This document shows, one piece after another, positions 21,360 through 32,837 of a DNA stretch of 64,000 nucleotides. The position numbers and the translations under genes are program-made. The notes under the pieces were generated by a model. That model saw nothing but the letters and a program-made list of their open reading frames with translations, was not told the DNA's origin and made no database searches. This stretch comes from Pseudeuparius sepicola. Lineage: Eukaryota; Arthropoda; Insecta; Coleoptera; Anthribidae. How positions within the stretch are numbered: the first letter of the stretch is position 1; every line of letters begins with the position of its first letter. The stretch spans positions 131,127,373 to 131,191,372 of the forward strand of contig OY987299.1 of assembly GCA_963920635.1 (NCBI GenBank). The letters run 5' to 3'.

Positions 21360-21869
21360 CTAAAACCATTAAAGAAGAAATCTTCGGCTTTTTCTTTTAA
21401 ATATATCCACTACTTCATCTGCATGAATTTCTGTTCCATAGTGAATGTTCATTAACCATTAAGTCTGTTTTCACTTGTAGTGTTTCGTTAATAGTTTTTC
21501 AGTCTCCTTAGGCTCGAGAAAGACCTTTCTGGGGTAGCAGTGGATACAGGAATGGTAGCCAAGATTTGTAGTAATGTGTAAATATTAGGATAAAGGTTTT
21601 TATCGCACATATCTAGGCATTCCAAACTAGATTTCGGGGTAGGCAGTCTTCTTATCAGCATGCAAGGTAGCTGAAGCTTTGATAGCTAAATCCAAATTTG
21701 TTTCTTTATTAGAAACCCCTTGACCTTGACTACACCACTTTTTCCAGTAGTCCATACCTTTAGGTTTATCACCCTTCCTTTTTTTCCCCTCCATTTTTCG
21801 ACAGTAATAATGATTCACGTATCTATCCTTAACAAGGTCATCGAATAACAGTGCACTAAAATTACTCAC
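21360..21869 (-). pseudogene. hAT transposase remnant (ends only), copy 1
   Basis: On the minus strand the N-terminal piece, with GKKRKGDKPKGMDYWKKW, spans 21869-21627. A differently framed C-terminal piece holds the hAT dimerisation domain (TPERSFSSLRRLKNYLR) at about 21640-21400. The 7-bp deletion at about 21464 shifts the frame after NGL. The whole catalytic middle is deleted. The same internal deletion is seen in copy 2, so both descend from one non-autonomous ancestor. Confidence 0.8.
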
Positions 21870-21982
21870 TTACACGGTACACTTAATTCTCTTCACTATT
21901 CGTTCACCACTTTTCACTTTTATTCGCTTCGAGTTCGCATGGAACAATACTGCCGTAAGCGCGGTCACGCGCCGCGGCGCCG

Positions 21983-21990
21983 CTTATATA
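21983..21990 (-). promoter_or_regulatory. TATA box of the hAT promoter, copy 1
   Basis: TATATAAG on the minus strand lies upstream of the transposase reading direction, in a GC-rich context (GGCGCCGCGGCGCG), identical to copy 2. Confidence 0.45.
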
Positions 21991-22790
21991 GCAGCCCAGT
22001 AGCCGTCCAGAAACTTCCACGAACTTCCACAAAGTTCCGCTCATTTCGACCGAGGGGCGTGGCGAATAATCGAGAAACAACGCAAAGTGTCCCTACAATA
22101 CAAAATAGTTCGGCTGCAACTGCGTCTGCCTCTCGTCAAAAGATGGCGCTAGGCGCTACTATTACTACATATATTCAAACGTAATAATAATTTAACTCTT
22201 CACTCCTCGTATTTTTTCGGTATAATATTAGGTAATATTTTGCTTATTTCGGGGGGGGGGGTTTGAACCCCCGAAACACCCCCCTTGGCTACGCCCGTGA
22301 CCGTATGTATACGGTCTAGGCTGTATCTATACGGCCTAAATAGCGCAGACCGTATGTAAATGACATGGCATTTCATATATACGGACTAGACCGTTAACAT
22401 ACGGACTATTGACATTCAGACTGTACCTATGTGCAATCGTAGTGAATTATCTTTATTTTTTTATATAGGCCCATTAAGGAAGAATATGCCTTGTTTTTAG
22501 TATGTACGAGTATTTTGCAGGAAAAAATCTAGGGTACCTATATACGTTATACTAAATAATTACCTTTTTTCCTTCAAAATACTACGTACCAGCAAGAAAT
22601 AATATCAGCGTCCAGAGATATACTAATTCTCTAGACTTTGGTAATATCCTTCTTTGATGGGCCAATATAAAAAATAAGGGGTAATTCAGAAATGGCGGAC
22701 GTCGAAATCGCCCGGAAAACATTGCACATACATTCTGTCTTTGTTTAAATCTCTCTGTGATATATGGTCCAGTTGCAGATAGACCGTATA

Positions 22791-24027
22791 TACAGGGTGT
22801 AACTAAACTGATGGTCAAAAATGAAACCACGTATTCTTGGAGTCAAAATAAGGGCACTTCTTCATATATTTTTTTCTCCTACGGGCCATAGTTTTTTTTA
22901 TACAGAGCGTAGAAGTTTGGAGAAAAATACACATATTTCTTAGTATTTTTAGAAGTAGACGAGATATTTTCTTCAAACTTGGCGTGTCACATGAGCAGAT
23001 GAGCCGTCAAACTTAAGGTTGACATGAAGCTTGTGAGGCTCCTAGTTGCGGAGATACAAGGTGTTAGTAAAATTAATTAGTTCAGAAAAATATGAATACC
23101 CTGTATAATCGCATTTTTTAAATTTGTTTTGAGTGGTGAATAGAATGGTTAACAAAAAGTATCTCTTAGTATTTTTTCATATTCGCAGCCGTTTCTTAAT
23201 TATTTTTAAAGAACGGCAACGCTGCAATGAACAATAGTCACTTTAAGAATAAATCTAGCAATCTGTGGATGTCAATTAAACTTTATTTAACAAAATACAA
23301 ACGCAAAAACAATAATAAAAGAAACGTATTGCTATTAGAAAATTAAATTATTAAATGTTCGAAATGACCGCCGTCTCTTTCAATACACGCAACTATGCGT
23401 TTCCGCATGTTTATTATTGCCATTCGCAAGTCCATAGCAAAAGTGCATATCAATCAATTCTTCAAATGAAAATATAATTTTTCAAAATATTGATACTAAG
23501 GTGCAAAGTTGGCAGCCAAATGATTCAAATAATGCCAAGTTTAATTGACATTCACAGATTGTTAGATTTATTCTTAAAATGACTTTTTTATTGCAGCATT
23601 GCCGTTCTTTGAAAATAATTAAAAAACGGATGAGAATATGAAAAAATACTAAGAGATACTTTTTGTTAACCATTGAATTTACCATTCAAAACAAATTTAA
23701 AAAATGCGATTATGCAGGGTATTCATATTTTTCTGAACTAATTAAATTTAATACCACCCAGTATCTCCGCAACTGGGGGCCTCACAACCTTCATATTAAC
23801 CTTAAATTTGACAACTCATCCGCTCATGTGACACGCCAAGTTTGAAGAAAATATCTCGTATACTTCTAGAGATACTAAGAAATATGTGTATTTTTCTCTA
23901 AATTTCTACGCTCTGTATAAAAAAAACTATGGCCCGTAGGAGAAAAAAATATATGAAGAAGTGCCCTTATTTTGACTCCAAGAATCCGTGGTTTCATTTT
24001 TGACCATCAGTTTAGTTACACCCTGTA
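22791..24027. mobile_element. 1.24-kb foldback, TACAGGGTGTAACT ends, with fused transposase ends
   Basis: The ends TACAGGGTGTAACTAAACTG and inverse CAGTTTAGTTACACCCTGTA bound inverted arms of about 500-550 bp. The arms carry GGTGTTAGTAAAATTAATTA / TAATTAAATTTAATACCACC-type pairs, and TTTTGTTAACCATT near 23670 pairs with GGTTAACAAAAAG at 23147. The centre, about 23330-23480, holds the start and end of a transposase joined together. Confidence 0.85.
23343..23475 (-). pseudogene. Transposase N-terminus fused to its own C-terminus
   Basis: Minus strand from about 23475: FSFEELIDMHFCYGLANGN, the opening of a DUF4817-type helix-turn-helix (consensus EE-x-x-DMHFxYGxANGN). In an overlapping frame it is followed by NMRKRIVACIERDGGHFEHL and a stop at 23343-23345. 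GGHFEHL is the characteristic end of mariner-related insect transposases. The catalytic domain is gone, with the first ~20 and last ~25 codons juxtaposed out of frame. This shows a near-total internal deletion. Confidence 0.65.
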
Positions 24028-24516
24028 TACAGTGACCGGCAGAAAGTTGGACACAAATGGAAAACTTTTTTATTATTAATTTCTCAGAAAATTTTATTCT
24101 TGATAAAAGTTGGTGCATCATTTCAAACTCAAAACGCACATATCAAAATTTAAATATATCTTTTTGAATACGAGGTAGATTCAAAAATGTCAAAATAACT
24201 CAAGAGTAAAGTACCCTTATTTTTTAAAATACAGTAAAAGTTACTTACAAAAGTTGTTTGGAATCAAAGGTGGATGTCAGATTTAAAGTCAAAGCCACCT
24301 AGTAAAAAAAAGAAATTTATTTTTTTTTGTATTTTTTTTTACCACCCTGTGTATTACAAAAAACAAAATATCGCAAGCGCAACTTATCATCGGATAACAC
24401 ATGAATTTGCTACTAAACTTTAATTTCGTTCGATTAGCAGCTAGAAATTTAAATTAGTCGAAATCAGAGTTTAAAAATATTAAATTTTTGTGTCCAACTT
24501 TTTGCCGGTCCCTGTA
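24028..24516. mobile_element. 489-bp TIR element, TACAGTGACCGGCAG ends
   Basis: Left TACAGTGACCGGCAGAAAGT and TGGACAC are matched in inverse by GTGTCCAACTTTTTGCCGG and TCCCTGTA on the right. It abuts the preceding foldback directly. The related ends TACAGTGTTCGGCA (31055), CCGGTCACTGTA (32602) and TACAGTGTACGGCAG (61438) show a dispersed family. The shared inner motif is TTCTTGATAAAAGTT. There is no coding. Confidence 0.8.
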
Positions 24517-24699
24517 TATATATATAATAGGACTAGTCCTTTTGCAAACCGACTAGACCGTTTTTGAAGGACAAGCTTCTTATACATATATGGACTAATA
24601 TCTTCAGTCTGTTTACATATGGACTAGTCCTTTTGTATATACGGGCTATGTTTTACATATACGGTCTGTAACATATAAAAAAGTTTTAGTTTGTTATAT

Positions 24700-25200
24700 T
24701 TAATATTTCTCTATGGATTCCGGCCAATTAACTCGGGCAGCAGGCGACGTACCTCAGGCATCAACAGAATATCGAACGAAAATGTAAAATAACCATTAAG
24801 AAAAATTGATCTTTGAAACATTAAAAGCGATCATTAACATAAGCAATCCATCCTACGTTCGACGGTTCGCAAATATGGTATTGGTGTATGCCTATTATTT
24901 CTGCTAAATCGTTTTCCGATGCATGCGGTGACCTCTCGGCTCGAGAAACGCGGAGATGTCAACCGGGCCGAAACTTGCGCCGATCGTGACGTGAAATTTA
25001 CTCGTTTTAATGGTCGGAGCGACTGAAAAAGATGTGGTCGCCCGACCGAACCGACACCGGAAAAAAAGACGAGAGTTTATTTAAGATTTCGGAGTACGGG
25101 CGGGTGAGGTACGTTGTACGTTGTAACTCAATCGTTTCGGGAAAAGAAAAGGCCATGGGCTTTGGTACGGGACCGTATTAAATAGAATTTTTAAAGCCAA
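24700..25200. other. GC-richer island (about 24720-25170)
   Basis: Words such as GCATGCGGTGACCTCTCGGC, GGGCCGAAACTTGCGCCG and GCCCGACCGAACCGACACC appear only here. No repeat structure or domain is readable. It is a candidate for unique host DNA between transposons. Confidence 0.35.
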
Positions 25201-25204
25201 CACG

Positions 25205-25440
25205 CTATACATGCACAGTAAAAAATCCGGTGTTAAATTTGACGCGAAAAGTGGTCTATATAAGTCCACACCATATCTGGTAAATTTTACACCTTCTTTT
25301 TGGTTAATTTCACCAAATGTTCTGGTGTCAATAAGAACTATGCTGGTGTGAATATTTAACACGGCGTTGTGTACGATTAACACCGTGTTCGTGTTGTGTA
25401 CGATTAACACCGTGGTGTGTAACTTTTACACGCAATTTGG
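25205..25440. repeat. GGTGTTAAATTTNACACC motif array
   Basis: Repeated inverted words occur: CCGGTGTTAAATTTGAC, CTGGTAAATTTTACACC, CTGGTGTGAATATTTAACAC, and two copies of TGTACGATTAACACCGTG. They begin next to CACAGTAAAAAAT, which looks like a transposon terminus with subterminal repeats. The opposite end is not seen, so this may be a half element. Confidence 0.5.
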
Positions 25441-25700
25441 TCAAAATGATGTAATTTAATATATTTGGTATTCCCATTTCTTCTTCTTTCTCTCTTATAG
25501 TTTTACATAGGTATACTTTAATTTTAAAAATTTCAAATGGCATTGATAGGTTCAAATTAAGGAAATGTGTTATTTGTAAAAATAAAATAAAACTAAGATA
25601 AAGAAGCTGTATGAACCACAGTTCCAAAATATATTCAAAAAGCTATAAATAAATATTCATGCTCACAGCCAAAAATATTTGGTTATAAAAAACTTATATA

Positions 25701-27180
25701 TACAGGGTGAGTTTTTTCGATGACCACTATGGGAATCTCGGAAACTAGCAGAGCTAGAACAATGGGGAAAGCATTGCGGTTTTGAATGCTCAATCTAATG
25801 CCCCTTTTGCATTTTTAAAAAAGTTTATGGCTCACTAGATATTTTGAAAATAGTGATTTTTCCTCCTATTTCATCAGATCTCTGTAGCTCCGTTATTACT
25901 GATTATACAGAAAAACTGTAGAGAAAAAAATTTTAGATAATTTTGGGCTTAATAAGATAATCTAATCCAATTTTTTATGCTGTTTGTGATTTTTGAGACA
26001 TGACATAAACTTGTGTTTTTTAAACGTAAATCATAGTTGGCTGTGGCCTTATCAAATCGGCCATTTTTTGAGCTTTCCAAAGATATAATACTCGGCATAA
26101 TATATCCATAATTACGTTCTATTTTATAATTAGACATACTTCAAACTTTCTAATATTTTGTTTTTAGCTGGTAATAAAACAAAGTTGCAGAGCACTTTTT
26201 TTCCTTCAAAAATGTAGACCGGGAGATAGTGACAGATTTTTGGACGTGATTTTACTCAGTATGCCTTTCATAAGGCATTATGTTGCGTATATTCTCACAA
26301 TAATAAGGTATGAATCAGAGAGTCATCCTGGGTTCTTCATATGGATAAATGAGTTTTCATGTGTTTTATAATGAACTTCAAAATAGAAAATTCCTCGGAA
26401 AATTATAGGCATACTGTTAGCTTGGGCCCAAAGGGCTATTATTGCCACGTGAACTTTAATAATTAATTTTTCCACGCTTTTGAACAGGCTGCCAATGAGA
26501 AGTATGAAAGTTCTTGTTACGAAACTGCTGAAGAAAAGATGGCGTACCGTTTGCGCATGTCCAAGTACACCTTACATCGAATAACTTAAATGATTAAATA
26601 AAATTCAATTTAAACAGTACTTGGACATGCGCAAAAGGTATGTCATCCTTTTTTCAGCATTTTCATAATAAGAACTTGCATACTTCTCATTGGCAGCCTG
26701 TTCAGAAAAGTGAAAAAATTAATTATTAAAATACTGGATCACGTGGCAATAATAGCCCTTTGGGCCCACCCTAACGGTATGCTTATGGTTTTCCGAGGAA
26801 ATTTGTATTTTGAACTTCATTATAAAACACATATGGCAGCAGCCTGACTAAAAATCATATCAAAACGCATATTTTTCGAATTATTGAAAACTCAGTTTCA
26901 TACGTTATTATTGTGAGAATATGTGCCACATAATGCCCTTTGCAAGGCATTTGAGTAAAATCACGTCCAAAAATCTGTAACTATCTCCCGGTCTAATGGT
27001 ATCGGCTACATTTTTGGTAAAATTAAAAATACAGCTGTTACCCGTGAAAAAGTAATTTACTCCAAAATTCAAGATGGCGGAATACCTGCAAGTGGTTGAT
27101 GGTCGAAAATTCAGATTTAAGCTTTCTATATAGTGTACTCTATCGATGGATAAAAAAATTCTTACCCAATGAATTGCAAT
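25701..27180. mobile_element. Foldback element, right end truncated
   Basis: It begins TACAGGGTGAGTTTTTTCGA. The arms meet near 26590, left about 26160-26580 and right about 26610-27060. Landmarks repeated in inverse include GTACTTGGACATGCGCAAA, CAGGCTGCCAATGAGAAGTA, CAAAGGGCTATTATTGCCAC and ACCGGGAGATAGT. The left outer part (25701-26150) has no full partner, so the right end has been lost or replaced. No transposase piece is recognised in the loop. Confidence 0.7.
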
Positions 27181-27194
27181 ATTAAACCTTAAAT

Positions 27195-27560
27195 TTACTG
27201 GACTAGTTCGGATCCACACTTCTTGCGGGTACGGTCCTGCGGCTCTCGGCCGGACCGCGCGCCAGCTTTGTTGATGATAATCCGCCCGGCAATTTCATTT
27301 GTTTTAATCAAGCCGGCGGATCGCCCGCTTCGATCTCCGCCAGTTGTGACAAGACACCTCGCCAGGCTGCGAGCCGGGGACCCCCTTTTCGCGAACCCAG
27401 TGTTCCGACGGATTAATCGGTTGCCCCGGGTGGACCCGGTGCAGAGAGAGGTTAATTGAAATCGCGGGCAAGTCGTGTCACATAAAAAGTAATTTTCAAT
27501 TTGCGCCGGGAAGTTTATTTTTAAAACTCGGCGACGCAGTTTTGTAACGTAGCGGGTCAC
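27195..27560. other. GC-rich island with homopurine/CG words
   Basis: The island contains CTGCGGCTCTCGGCCGGACC, AGCCGGCGGATCGCCCGC and GTTGCCCCGGGTGGACCC. Open frames on both strands (27195-27560 minus, 27223-27459 plus) overlap and have no domain, a GC effect. It is a candidate conserved non-coding or host regulatory segment. Confidence 0.4.
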
Positions 27561-27949
27561 TCGTGTCCCCTCAAGAAATTCTATTTTGTCTCGACTGAGT
27601 TTTATGAAGGTTTTGTGGCACGCTTAAAATATCCTAATTTATTTACGACTGCGCTTTTAATGTAATTATCACTTGAAAGCAAAAGGGTTTTAATAAAAAG
27701 TTTGATCACTTTCTTTATTAAAACGTGGGCTTTAATATTGGCTAGTGGTATGGTAAGAGTCTTATAAGACCTAAATCTGCCTAAACTATAAGGAACTTTA
27801 GTACAGATACAGAATAATCTTATCAAAGATAGTAGCGTTGAGATTCACTCTTCAGTCAACGATACCTATTAAATTTTTTATCGTTACTTTAATGTTTAGT
27901 TCTAAATCTCCCGTCTAGTATTTAACTTCCAGTTACAACAGTTTTGATG
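27561..27949. other. AT-rich spacer, nothing recognised
   Basis: A 74-codon minus-strand frame (27602-27826) shows no domain. No repeat copy was found. Confidence 0.25.
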
Positions 27950-27958
27950 CTATATTAG

Positions 27959-29352
27959 TAAAATCTAGAGAATACTATAAGTCGGATCACTCCTTTGAAG
28001 TCGTCTAAGAGCTGCCGATTTTTGCGACCGGTCGTAAATTAATGTCAGCTCGCCACTTACTTACGAGGGTGGACTATCCAAAACATCGTAAAGCTGGTTA
28101 CAACAAGTTATACGGGGGCACCTCTATATTGACTCCATTATGCACAATAGGAGTAATAGGTATAGCGCAAAAATAAGGAGCATAATATGTATAATAAAAA
28201 TGCAGGTATTTTACTTTTTCCGTTTAAATAACGCAAGACATAGGGTAAGTAAAAATATACATAAGTGCGTACCTAGGAGCCAACAAAATTATTTACATAA
28301 TTTGCAAAATTGTAAGTTTTGTGTTTGATTTATTTTGTGTTTGGGTTTTTAATTGCCTATTCGCAAATTTAAGTTGTAGTTAATACGAACTCGCGTATAT
28401 ACTTAAACCAAATAGTCGTGGGGAAATTTTGCACACGATATATTAATATGTATTTTACTGATCGGAATTCCTTTAGTAGACTATAACCTAATACCATCCT
28501 GATGCGATAAGTCAATAAATTTTGATAAGAAAATATTTTCTAAATTGATGTTCACTAAATTCTCGTGAAGGTAGGTACTGTCAAACTGCCAAATGGTCCT
28601 AAAATGCCTTCATAGGGTTTTAGTTCACAAAATATTGTTGACTTGTCTCTTCCTGCCTGATTACGCATACGAATATGTCTCTAACCAACCAAGCTTCTGG
28701 TAATAATCTTCATGGAACAGCAGTTGTTAATAAACATTTTCCGGACGAAGTGAATGATTGGTGCATTACAAATTTATACATTTATGTGCCTCTTCAGGTG
28801 CAATATTCGCAAATTTATGGTTTTTGGCGAACCCTAAGGCCTTTCTCCATTGCTGACATCTGCAATTATCAATATTTTTATTTACAACAAAGACATCTGT
28901 TACATGTTGGCTTTACCTATATTATTCAACATGTAAAATGTATAAAATATGCAAAATAATATTATTATTATGCATAATAGGAGTAATATGTAATAATATA
29001 ATAATATTTCGATGACTATAGAAATAATTGATTAAGACATTTTTCGTAATTAAACGTCAAACTAAATCTTACCTTTCAGGGTCTTTAGGAATTCGAATTC
29101 GCACTGCAATAAGAACCGTGATAAGCCATCACTATTCAAAATTGGCAACGGTATTGGATATAATTTACGCGCACCCGGTACAATACGAAGCACACCGTTC
29201 CGAGAGACAATGTGTAACAAAGTGACGCTCGGAATCGCCCGCTCAGCGGGATATCGATCGAGGGCTAAAGCGAAGGGAGCGGGATCGGGCACGAGGGAAA
29301 TATTTGTTTACACAGGCCAAGTGGGCGGACTTATAGTATTCTCTAGACTTTG
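27959..29352 (-). mobile_element. P-like (THAP-encoding) transposon, copy 2
   Basis: Ends AATCTAGAGAATACTATAAG and inverse CTTATAGTATTCTCTAGACT are near-identical inverted repeats. CTATATTAG before and CTATTAG after suggest a decayed 7-bp duplication. Subterminal stretches match copy 1 at 11550-13793. The THAP exon (minus strand, about 28870-28690) reads QQWRKALGFAKNHKFANI and then hits a stop and a frameshift before the second zinc pair. It does not carry the hAT insertion of copy 1. Non-autonomous. Confidence 0.7.
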
Positions 29353-31054
29353 CTATTAGGTTTTATTTTAGTGCGAAAGTTATTACTGGGACAGTTTTGG
29401 GAGTTTCTTGTGTAAGTAAGTTAAAAACTGTATGTTATAAATAATTAAATGATTCATAAAACAATAATGTGTCTATTATCAGATCGAATTAAAACTTTTA
29501 CCACTGTTAGCGCTATCAGTTATCTACGTATGTCAAAATAACTTTTTTGTATTTTGTAGAAAATACAAAAATATCACAATACAATAAAATCGAAAAATAT
29601 CACAATACAATAAAATCGAAATTTCTCATGGTGAACAGTATTTTCTAAACAAGCAAAAACTTTGATCAAGATTGACTTATTTTCTTATCTTTCACTTTTC
29701 GATCCAGCCCACCTCTTGTAAACTCCATCCGCGATCCGCGGACATACTGTATATTATATCCATATATACTGTAATAAAAGGCAATGTATGTCCAGAAATT
29801 TCCTGACACATCCATAATTGGGGAAAAATCCAAAATTGACAATATTTTTTCCATCTTCTCATAAGGAAATGCAACTTTTGTATTTATCTGAAATTTGAAT
29901 TTAATTTCGTTTCCTTGAAAACGAAGCCATCATATACGAAAAAAATCAGGGGACAAAAGAGTTGTATTTTTAGTTGTTTTATGCAATAAAAAAGGCTTTT
30001 TTACAAAATTTGAACATTTTTTTTAAACGAATCAATTTTAACCTTTTAGTATCATTTGCGCAACTGCGCATGTCTGTGATATATCAAAACCGATTTAATT
30101 TCTGAACGTCCTGAGTGACGCTAGCGTGATCGTCACCCTTTTATGAACGCAGTCCAGACAAAAACAAATTTTCTAAATCTGAAATAAATAAGGTCCTCTT
30201 AGAAGATTCTTGTTTTACAACATTTCAACATTGGCCAACCTGTTACCTAGCCATTAATTATTTATAAACACAGACATTTCTCATTTAGATATTTCCACAG
30301 CGTCCTCACGCCATACAATTATTTTATTAGAAACTGTTTCTCGGAAACCGACCGCCTCTCTCGACCGTATTGTTAGTTATGTAAAACAGCCAGATCGTCC
30401 CATTAAAAAAATGTTCGGAAACATGAAATATAATAATGTATTTGCTTTGTTTCTGATGTTTCAGTTCACCATATTTTGATGGTTATCCTGTAAAATATTG
30501 GAAAGACCCTCAAAACCTAACATTTATTTCGATTTTTTTCTCGGAAAATATTGATATTCTAATGAATATTAAAAACCAAAAAGCGTCTCACATGTAAATT
30601 TTATTTCGTATGTTTAATTTAATTAAATATAAATTGAGGAAAAAGCGTCTCTCTTCTTTTTTTCAGCGCCAGTCTCCATCTAAATTTATCGGCACTTCAA
30701 TTTAATTGGTACCTGGTACCTGTTTGGGGCCATCAAAGTCTCGAATCACATAAAACGATGAGTTAGATAGCCTCGTTTAGCTACCCACTTACGGAATTCT
30801 CCGTTTTCGGTTTTAAAATGTAACTGGAAACGAGGAATTTAATAAAATTAGTGGCCTTTTGGTGATTTTAATAGGGACGACTAATGGTAATTTTTTCGCA
30901 ATTAATTTTTATTCGTGGGTGTAAAATATTGGCGGTATAGGAGACCAATTTGTTAAGTATTAATAAAATACGTTTTCGCATAAAAACGTTAATTATCATA
31001 CAAGAAAAAAATTATCTGTCTTCCAATCTGATTGGAATTATACATTTTTATAGT
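29353..31054. other. AT-rich spacer, no gene recognised
   Basis: A short tandem duplication at about 29573-29622 repeats AAATATCACAATACAATAAA twice. Around 30100-30400 and 30700-30850 the sequence is less AT-rich, with a GGTACCTGGTACC palindrome near 30709. The two overlapping minus-strand frames at 29666-29874 have no domain. Confidence 0.3.
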
Positions 31055-32602
31055 TACAGTGTTCGGCATTTTTTTATTTTACATTTTATCAGAAAATGTT
31101 ATTCTCGATAAAAGTTTGTACAGGGTGGTCAGATAAGAATGCAAAGTGCTGTATCTCGGAAACTATTCGTCGTAGAGACTTGCGGTAAAATTTTTTTAGA
31201 ATAAAGTGGCCAAGAGAAAAACCTGGAAATTATTTTCAGATTTCCAAGATAATCACCAGGGGGCGCAACCGCCATCTTAAACTTTTAAAGTGATTTTTCA
31301 CTGAAATCCACATATAGTAATGTTACCAAAATAATACATGCTCTTTAAAGATAAGCTTTATTCGAGTAATTTTTAACACTTTTTGACATATCTATTAAAA
31401 TAAAGTGGTGGGGAGTGATTCAATGTTTTTTAAATGAACAGCTGTAACTCCTAAATGCCTTAGCGGATTTTAACAAACGTGGTCTCTTAATTAATTATAC
31501 AAATATCTATACTTAGTTCAAAAAATTAAACGTGAGGGGCATAATAATCAATGCATTTAATATGCAAGTGCAAGCTAGGCAAAATACACGAAGGGTAGGC
31601 CATGGAGGAAAAACAAATGCCTAAAATCAACTTGTCAACATTGGATGGAAGACAGTTCGAGCATTTAAGGAAGCATAAGTTTTATTAAAAAAAAACATTT
31701 TCAGTTAGGAATAGGATTTTAATATTTGTTGACAAGTTGATTTTAGGCATTTGTTTTTCCTCCATGGCCTACTCTTCGTATTTTGCCTACCTTGCACTTG
31801 CATATTAAATGCATTGATTATTATGCCCCTACACGTTTTTTTTTAATTTTTTGAACTAAGTATACTTTTATAATTAAAAAATGATAAAATTATGAAAGTT
31901 TATCATTAAATCTTAAAAAAAGACAAATAAGAATAAATACCGGTGTAACAGCGTCTTTTTAAAATTACCCTATCTAGGTATCATTTCACTACATTTTTAT
32001 GAAAAAAAGTAATATTGCATTTAATTTTTTCGAGAATTTTGCAATTTCTGTTATTATATAAAAAAACGCGCTCTAGCGGCATCACTGAGACTTAGACATA
32101 TCACGGGTAAGATGGGTTTGATGGCTTTTTCCAACGAGACCAAGTTTGTTAAAATCCGTTCGGTCATTTAGGAGGTACAGGGTGTTCCCGTATATTTTGA
32201 CCCACCCCTAGAGCCTCTATTTTTCGAGTTAGAAAAAAATTACTTAAATGAAAGTTGTAGGGTACCAAGGTGTATTGTTCCAAAAATAATGGATTGACAG
32301 GAATGCCTTGCCCAAGTTGAAATGTTTTTCCATGGCAACCTTGATTAAATATAAAGATCGTATTTATCTGCAATTTGGAATAATATGCGAATGCTTAGAG
32401 CAAACATATAACATATTTATATTGTTGGAATCGGAAAAATGCGTGCAATTCAAAAATCCACAAATATACCATTAAAAAAGTAAGTTTATATTGTTTCATA
32501 AATTTGCGACGCTCCTTTGTTTTATCTAGTAACAGATATACGGGAACACCCTGTACAGCTGTTCAGTATTTTTTTGGTGCAAACTTTCTGCCGGTCACTG
32601 TA
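31055..32602. mobile_element. Three-level transposon nest
   Basis: The outer level is a TACAGTG-type element (left end at 31055, right end CCGGTCACTGTA at 32602). Inside it is a foldback starting TACAGGGTGGTCAG at 31119 whose arms meet near 31680. The pairs are GGCATAATAATCAATGCATT, ATGGAGGAAAAACAAATGCC and ATCAACTTGTCAACA with their inverses. The foldback's own right end is missing. Inside its right arm is the third level, a 380-bp element (32176-32555). The foldback loop carries a short DGRQFEHL-like peptide that could be the end of a mariner-type transposase (weak). Confidence 0.65.
32176..32555. mobile_element. 380-bp TIR element inside a foldback arm
   Basis: A 20-bp terminal inverted repeat TACAGGGTGTTCCCGTATAT stands at both ends. 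The opposite arm of the foldback shows the uninterrupted sequence GAACAGCTGTAACTCCTAA around 31433-31452, matching the joined flanks of this element. The insertion is therefore directly demonstrated by the palindrome itself. Confidence 0.85.
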
Positions 32603-32717
32603 TGTGTATAAATGCTATTTAATGTGTGCAAGTGCTATTTATTGATTTGAATATTCACCTTAAATTGGTAGATTTCATGGAGATTCGATATTTTTATTTA
32701 ATTAGCTTATTATATTA

Positions 32718-32820
32718 AACTCTCTTCGTATATGAATATACGACCGATATCTATCCTATATTCATGAGTAAGACAAGGACGGGAGTTGGGACGTAGGTAT
32801 GAACATTCGTTGAACAGAGA
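32718..32820. mobile_element. Partial copy of the 309-453 MITE
   Basis: TATGAATATACGACCGATAT, AGTAAGACAAGGACGGGAGT and ATTCGTTGAACAG follow the right half of copy 1. The left stem is missing. Confidence 0.6.
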
Positions 32821-32837
32821 AAAAAAAACAAAACAAA

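Larger units (their letters stand above)
21181..22299 (-). mobile_element. hAT element, deletion derivative, copy 1
   Basis: Ends are CACGGGCGTAGCCA and TGGCTACGCCCGTG. A perfect 8-bp duplication ACCGTATG stands at 21173-21180 and 22300-22307. The sequence is nearly identical to 43627-44752 in inverse orientation. It differs by a poly-G run (11 against 8), a 3-bp difference and a 7-bp deletion near 21464 that breaks the dimerisation-domain frame. This copy is 1119 bp, far too short for a full hAT transposase. Confidence 0.93.
21139..24682. mobile_element. Host element with TATACGGTCTA repeats, filled by three insertions
   Basis: The outer parts (21139-21180, 22300-22470, 22770-22790, 24517-24682) carry many copies of words such as ATACGGTCT, ATACGGACTA, GGACTAGTCC and GACCGTATAT in both orientations. 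The left edge TTATATGTGTTACAGCCCG is answered by the right edge CGGTCTGTAACATATAA. A hAT copy (21181-22299), a foldback (22791-24027) and a small TIR element (24028-24516) interrupt it. Without them it is about 0.7 kb. No coding sequence is seen. Confidence 0.6.
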
